17,706 bases of DNA. Source: CAZHEV01 sp964531335 [NCBI: uncultured bacterium] (GTDB taxonomy: Bacteria > Eisenbacteria > RBG-16-71-46 > CAZHEV01). The notes beneath the pieces are model-generated. The model was given only the letters and a program-made list of their open reading frames with translations. It did no database searches and was not told the origin of the DNA. Of the stretch, positions 14,486 to 17,706 are shown piece by piece. Location of the stretch: the NCBI GenBank assembly GCA_964531335.1, contig CAZHEV010000026.1:1-17706 (forward strand), written 5' to 3'. Each line of letters starts with the position of its first letter. Positions within the stretch are counted from its first letter, which is position 1. The translations under genes and the position numbers were made by a program.

Positions 14486-15850
14486 ATGACTCCTTACGTA
14501 CAAAGGCTTATGGCTGAAGTGAAATCGAGGAACCCCGGCGAGTCGGAGTTCCACCAGGCGGTCAAGGAGGCGGCGGAATCTCTGAGCCCCGTTCTCGACC
14601 GCTTTCCCCACTACAAGGAGTGGAGGATCCTGGAACGGATTATCGAGCCCGAGCGGACCATTACTTTCAGCGTCGTATGGCTGGACGACGCCGGCCGCGT
14701 ACAGGTGAACCGGGGTTACCGCATCGAGATGAACAGCTCCATAGGGCCCTACAAGGGGGGACTTCGCTTCCATCCCTCGGTCACGCCCGGCATCTTGAAA
14801 TTCCTCGCGCTGGAACAGGTCTTCAAGAACAGCCTTACCATGCTGCCGATGGGGGCCGGCCAGGGGGGCGCCGACTTCGACCCCAAGGGGAAGAGCAACA
14901 ACGAGGTCATGCGCTTCTGCCAGAGCTTCATGAACGAGCTGCACCGCCATATCGGGCCGGACACGGACATCCCGGACGGGGATATCGGCGTGGGGGCCCG
15001 CGAGATCGGCTTCCTGTTCGGCCAGTACCGCAAGCTGAAAAACGAGTTCACCGGCGTCATGACGGGAAAGAGCCCCGGCTGGGGAGGCTCCTTCATGCGC
15101 CCGGAGGCGACCGGCTACGGCGTAGTCTATTTCGCCTCCGAGATGCTCGCGGCCGGGAACGGGACGCTGGAGGGAAAGAGCTGCCTTGTGTCAGGGGCGG
15201 GCAAGGTGGCGCAGTTCGTGATGGAGAAGCTCATTCAAGTCGGCGCGAAGGTCGTGACCTTCTCCGACTCGAGCGGCTACGTCTACGACTCGGACGGCCT
15301 GGACGCCGGGAAGCTGGAGTGGCTCAAAGAGCTGAAGAACGTGCGCAGGGGCCGCATCCGGGAGTTCGCGGAGAAGTACCCATCCGCCGAGTTCGCGGGC
15401 GCGGAGACGTTGGGACTGGAGGAGAACCCTCTTTGGACCCGCAAGGCCGACTGCGCCTTTCCTTGCGCCACGCAAAACGAGATAAACCGGGCCGACGCTG
15501 AGAACCTGGCGCGCAACGGGATCCGGTTGGTCTGCGAAGGCGCCAATATGCCGACGACGCCGGACGCGGTCGAGCTTTTGCTAAACCGGGGGGTTCTCTA
15601 CGCTCCCGGCATTGCGGCCAACGCCGGCGGGGTCGCCGTTTCAGGGCTCGAGATGGCGCAGAACAGCATGCACCTGCCCTGGGCGCGTGAAGAAGTGGAC
15701 ACCCGGCTCAAGGCCATAATGAAGAGCATCCATGCCGCCTGCCTGGAAGCGGCGCAGGAGTACGGCGCCCCGGGCGACTACGTGAAGGGCGCGAACATCG
15801 CGGGCTTCATGCGGATAGCCGACGCAATGATAGACCAGGGAATCGTCTGA
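14486..15850 (+). CDS. gdhA: NADP-type glutamate dehydrogenase homologue with catalytic Lys replaced by Gln
   Basis: The 454-residue protein is full-length and clearly in the hexameric bacterial glutamate dehydrogenase family, which interconverts glutamate with 2-oxoglutarate plus ammonia. Conserved sites are GPYKGGLRF (Lys90), FKNSLT (Lys114), PDGDIGVGAREIG (Asp166), RPEATGYG (205-212), the Rossmann motif SGAGKVAQ (236-243), FSDSSG (259-264, suggestive of NADPH) and the substrate-loop Ser386. The diagnostic LPMGGGKGG is LPMGAGQGG here, so the catalytic lysine (K125 in C. symbiosum, K128 in E. coli) is Gln126, with an adjacent Gly-to-Ala change. The codon is CAG, one base from AAG. The enzyme could be inactive in the classical reaction, regulatory, or altered in specificity. 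A modest AAAGGTG site precedes the ATG. It is the last gene of the operon, 56 bases after the nucleotidyltransferase fusion. Confidence 0.95.
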   Translation: MTPYVQRLMAEVKSRNPGESEFHQAVKEAAESLSPVLDRFPHYKEWRILERIIEPERTITFSVVWLDDAGRVQVNRGYRIEMNSSIGPYKGGLRFHPSVTPGILKFLALEQVFKNSLTMLPMGAGQGGADFDPKGKSNNEVMRFCQSFMNELHRHIGPDTDIPDGDIGVGAREIGFLFGQYRKLKNEFTGVMTGKSPGWGGSFMRPEATGYGVVYFASEMLAAGNGTLEGKSCLVSGAGKVAQFVMEKLIQVGAKVVTFSDSSGYVYDSDGLDAGKLEWLKELKNVRRGRIREFAEKYPSAEFAGAETLGLEENPLWTRKADCAFPCATQNEINRADAENLARNGIRLVCEGANMPTTPDAVELLLNRGVLYAPGIAANAGGVAVSGLEMAQNSMHLPWAREEVDTRLKAIMKSIHAACLEAAQEYGAPGDYVKGANIAGFMRIADAMIDQGIV

Positions 15851-15863
15851 GGCTCTCCTGAGA

Positions 15864-15877
15864 CGGCCCTCGGGCCG
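15864..15877 (+). terminator. Short GC hairpin after glutamate dehydrogenase gene
   Basis: CGGCC and GGCCG flank a CTCG loop 13 bases after the stop codon. No T-run follows, so it may be an RNA-stabilising hairpin or a rho-dependent end rather than an intrinsic terminator. Confidence 0.3.
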
Positions 15878-15919
15878 CCGGGGCGCCGCCGCACTTCAGC
15901 CGTGGCCTTGAGCCTTCGG

Positions 15920-15946
15920 GTGGGCTCTCGATTCCCGCCTCCACCA
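15920..15946 (+). other. Degenerate tRNA/tmRNA-like 3' end
   Basis: The stretch reads like a T-arm plus acceptor end: GTGGG, a loop containing TCGATT, CCCGC, then CTCCACCA. An intact tRNA needs a 7-base loop and seven acceptor bases after the T-stem. Here the loop is nine bases and the acceptor strand only four, and no matching 5' half is present in the window. It could be a scar of an attachment site for an element that integrated in a tRNA or tmRNA gene. Confidence 0.3.
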
Positions 15947-16001
15947 CCCAACTTATTACATTACAAGTAGTTGAAGGTTGGCTGATTTCAGCCCCCGAAT
16001 A

Positions 16002-16024
16002 TCTGTCCCGATCGGCGGGACAGA
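16002..16024. repeat. Perfect 9-bp inverted repeat
   Basis: TCTGTCCCG (16002-16010) and CGGGACAGA (16016-16024) form a perfect 9-bp stem around ATCGG. Part of the left arm (ATCTGTCC) recurs at 16034-16041, followed by TTTT. The function is unknown: an RNA hairpin, a weak terminator or a recombination site. Confidence 0.5.
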
Positions 16025-16134
16025 GGGGCCTTGATCTGTCCTTTTGCGCGTCATGGAAGGATCCCCTCTGCCCGCAGAAGGCCCCCTGAGGCAAAGGCAG
16101 CGAGCATCGCTAATCACAGGTTCACGGCGGAATT

Positions 16135-16173
16135 CCCTTGCAATTTTGCATTAGAAATGCACAATTGCAAGGG
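16135..16173. promoter_or_regulatory. Long palindrome overlapping the ribosome site of the ATPase gene
   Basis: CCCTTGCAATTTTGCAT (16135-16151) and ATGCACAATTGCAAGGG (16157-16173) are inverted repeats of 17 bp with one mismatch and a 5-base loop. The right arm runs into the GGGGAGGAG ribosome site (16171-16179) 12 bases before the ATG. It could be an operator bound by the encoded protein, or an RNA hairpin limiting translation. Confidence 0.6.
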
Positions 16174-16184
16174 GAGGAGACTAT

Positions 16185-17408
16185 ATGCCGCAAACCTATA
16201 TCAAACGGTCGCTTGAGTCTGTCCTTAAGAGGGCTATCAGCGAATTCCCGGCCGTGGTTCTGACTGGACCGCGGCAGTCGGGGAAAACCACTCTGTTGAG
16301 GCGGCTTTTGCACGATTCGTTCGACTACGTGTCGCTTGAACCCCCGGATGTCCGCGCCGCCGCGAGCTCTGATCCGCGGGGCATGGTCGAAATGCACCCG
16401 CCCCCGGTTATCTTCGATGAGGTTCAGTATGCGCCCGATCTACTTCCATATGTCAAAGAGCGAATTGATTCCGAACGAGACAGACCCGGGCAGTACGTCC
16501 TGACCGGCTCTCAAAACCTCCTTGTCATGGGATCTGTGACGGAGTCTCTCGCCGGCCGGGCCGCGGTGCTGAAGCTTCTGCCTCTCTCTCGAAGCGAGGA
16601 AGCGGGACGCCCTCACGCCGGGCTTCCTTGGGAAGCGGATCGAGAGAGCCCGAAGCCGGAAAAAGTCCCGCCACGAGAAATGTGGGAGAGCTTTCTGCGA
16701 GGCGGGTATCCGGAGCTTGCCGTCACTCCGAACAGGGACATAGGGCTCTGGCACGCAAGCTATGTTCGGACCTACCTGGAGCGCGATTTGCGGAATCTCC
16801 GTCAGGTGAGTGATCTAAATCAGTTCCAGAGCTTCCTTAGTGCGCTTGCGGCGCGAAGTGCACAGCTGCTCGTGTTGTCGGATCTTGCGAGGGATCTCGG
16901 GGTGACGGTGAATACCGTCAAGGCGTGGCTGTCGGTTCTCGAGGCTTGTTACCAAGTGTGGGTCCTGCGCCCATACCACGCGAATGTGGGCAAGCGTCTT
17001 GTCAAGACACCTAAAGTTTACTTCGTGGACGTCGGAACTCTCTGCTATCTCGCGGGGCTGAAAGACCCGGAGCACGCTGCTTCGGGTCCCATGGGCGGGG
17101 CCATACTGGAAACTGCGGTGGTCTCAGAGATCCTGCGTAGGCTGGTCCACAGGGGGTCAGACCCAGAAGTGTACTTCTGGAGGACATCGACCGGCTCGGA
17201 GGTTGATTTCGTCGTCGAAACGGGACAGGAGCTTGTGCCGATTGAGGTCAAGCTGTCGTCCACCCCGAGGGCGGCGATGGCTTCAGGCATAAGTGAATTC
17301 CGGAGGGATCTTGGCGACCGAGCCGCACGAGGCTTCGTGATTCACCCCGGAGAGGTTCGCCTCCCACTCGGGCCTGACGCGACGGCGCTTCCATTCTCAG
17401 AGTTCTGA
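16185..17408 (+). CDS. AAA_14 / DUF4143 ATPase
   Basis: The 407-aa protein has a P-loop at 28-36 (GPRQSGKTT), a Walker B-like strand PVIFDEVQ (Asp78/Glu79), a sensor-like VLTGSQN (105-111) and FLRGGYPEL (170-178). A helical DUF4143 region follows at about 190-290 with a winged-helix-like part (LARDLGVTVNTVKAWLSVLE). The C-terminus has GSEVDFVVE ... PIEVK (Asp341, Glu354, Lys356), a PD-(D/E)xK nuclease-like signature. Length and architecture are normal for this common family, whose cellular role is poorly defined; members are frequent in accessory regions. It has a strong GGGGAGGAG ribosome site and a long palindrome directly upstream. Base composition looks less GC-rich than the operon, consistent with separate acquisition. 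It is probably transcribed on its own. Confidence 0.92.
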   Translation: MPQTYIKRSLESVLKRAISEFPAVVLTGPRQSGKTTLLRRLLHDSFDYVSLEPPDVRAAASSDPRGMVEMHPPPVIFDEVQYAPDLLPYVKERIDSERDRPGQYVLTGSQNLLVMGSVTESLAGRAAVLKLLPLSRSEEAGRPHAGLPWEADRESPKPEKVPPREMWESFLRGGYPELAVTPNRDIGLWHASYVRTYLERDLRNLRQVSDLNQFQSFLSALAARSAQLLVLSDLARDLGVTVNTVKAWLSVLEACYQVWVLRPYHANVGKRLVKTPKVYFVDVGTLCYLAGLKDPEHAASGPMGGAILETAVVSEILRRLVHRGSDPEVYFWRTSTGSEVDFVVETGQELVPIEVKLSSTPRAAMASGISEFRRDLGDRAARGFVIHPGEVRLPLGPDATALPFSEF

Positions 17409-17480
17409 GAGGGACTTGGGATCCAATCCGGGCGCTCAGCACCTCCCCCGTGGTTCTACTTCTTTGCGTCCGCCGGTGGG

Positions 17481-17706
17481 ATGAGGCGCCGCCGGGTCGA
17501 CTCCAAGTTCGCCATGCACGTCACCGATCCCTCCGGGGAAGGCTGCGCGTTCGAGTGCTATGACGCATGCGCGTTGAGCGACAGCGTCGACACGGGAGGC
17601 CATTACAGCATCTACGTGATCGCTATAGACGTCTACGGCATCGCCGAGGCCGGCTTCGGGCTTTGGTCCGAAGGAAGCTTTTTGTTCTACGGCTGGACGG
17701 GATGTG
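17481..17706 (+). CDS. Secreted-type Cys-containing protein fragment, runs off right edge
   Basis: This frame is open from just after the ATPase stop (17409) to the window end. The only start codon is ATG 17481, which lacks a real ribosome site and a signal peptide. The sequence after it (DSKFAMHVTDPSG, then CAFECYDAC and YVIAIDVYGIAEAGFGL, ending FYGWTGC) resembles the interior of extracellular beta-rich proteins with paired cysteines that I recall from uncultured FCB-type bacteria. Such proteins normally begin with a signal peptide, so this copy may be 5'-truncated, perhaps by insertion of the ATPase segment. The 3' end is outside the window. The family impression is from memory and uncertain. 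Confidence 0.45.
   Translation, partial: MRRRRVDSKFAMHVTDPSGEGCAFECYDACALSDSVDTGGHYSIYVIAIDVYGIAEAGFGLWSEGSFLFYGWTGC

Larger units (their letters stand above)
15851..16184. other. Spacer with inverted repeats between operon and ATPase gene
   Basis: There is no gene here. The first part is GC-rich like the operon. From about 15945 it becomes more AT-rich and contains three separate inverted repeats and a degenerate tRNA/tmRNA-like 3' end, listed separately. The change of composition suggests the junction between the conserved operon and accessory DNA. Confidence 0.6.

Noticed and set aside
15910-15927. GAGCC...GGCTC hairpin after the glutamate dehydrogenase gene
   Set aside because: Five base pairs, no T-run, and it overlaps the tRNA-like sequence; not enough for a terminator call.
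1-17706. CRISPR arrays, rRNA genes, intact tRNA genes, transposases
   Set aside because: No regularly spaced direct repeats, rRNA-like or complete cloverleaf sequences, or transposase/integrase motifs were found by eye.

Overview
The window is a GC-rich stretch of bacterial DNA, very probably from an anaerobe. The evidence is an operon of iron-sulfur flavoproteins of the flavin-based electron-bifurcating type. The lineage cannot be fixed from sequence. The secreted-protein fragments at both edges (a caspase-fold or gingipain-like protein on the left, a Cys-containing extracellular domain on the right) recall uncultured FCB-type candidate phyla, but that is only an impression. No rRNA, intact tRNA, CRISPR array, transposase or integrase was seen.

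Left part (1-2774): the 3' end of a C25/caspase-like protein gene, a small lipoprotein gene with a double-CC tail, then about 630 bases without a convincing gene. That stretch holds two GC-rich hairpins, one of them a possible terminator, and a weak promoter candidate.

Centre (2775-15850): eight genes on the + strand with short gaps or overlaps, which look like one 13-kb operon. In order: a 72-aa four-Cys protein; a NuoE-like [2Fe-2S] subunit with an extra zinc-ribbon-like tail; a 1061-aa fusion of a NuoF/HydB-like flavoprotein with a GltD/NfnB-like NAD(P)H module; a NuoG/HoxU-like iron-sulfur subunit; a stand-alone glutamate-synthase FMN domain with its own N-terminal Cys cluster; two tandem PEP-synthase-like (PPDK_N) proteins, the second carrying a GAF-like N-terminus and a C-terminal nucleotidyltransferase; and a glutamate dehydrogenase homologue. 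The first redox subunits resemble an NADH/ferredoxin/NADPH transhydrogenase of the Stn (Sporomusa-type Nfn) or Bfu kind. The later genes tie this redox hub to glutamate/2-oxoglutarate chemistry and to two ATP-using, possibly regulatory proteins.

The most striking single observation is in the dehydrogenase. The invariant catalytic lysine of the GDH family (K125 in the Clostridium symbiosum enzyme) is glutamine here (Q126), while the other active-site residues are kept. With a glutamate-synthase domain that has lost its glutaminase partner and its usual 3Fe-4S cysteines, and a nucleotidyltransferase fused to a PEP-synthase-like protein, the operon looks like an undescribed redox/nitrogen module.

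Right part (15851-17706): a 334-base spacer with several inverted repeats and a degenerate tRNA/tmRNA-like 3' end, an AAA_14/DUF4143 ATPase gene preceded by a long palindrome, and a fragment of a secreted-type protein running off the window. This part reads as an accessory region.
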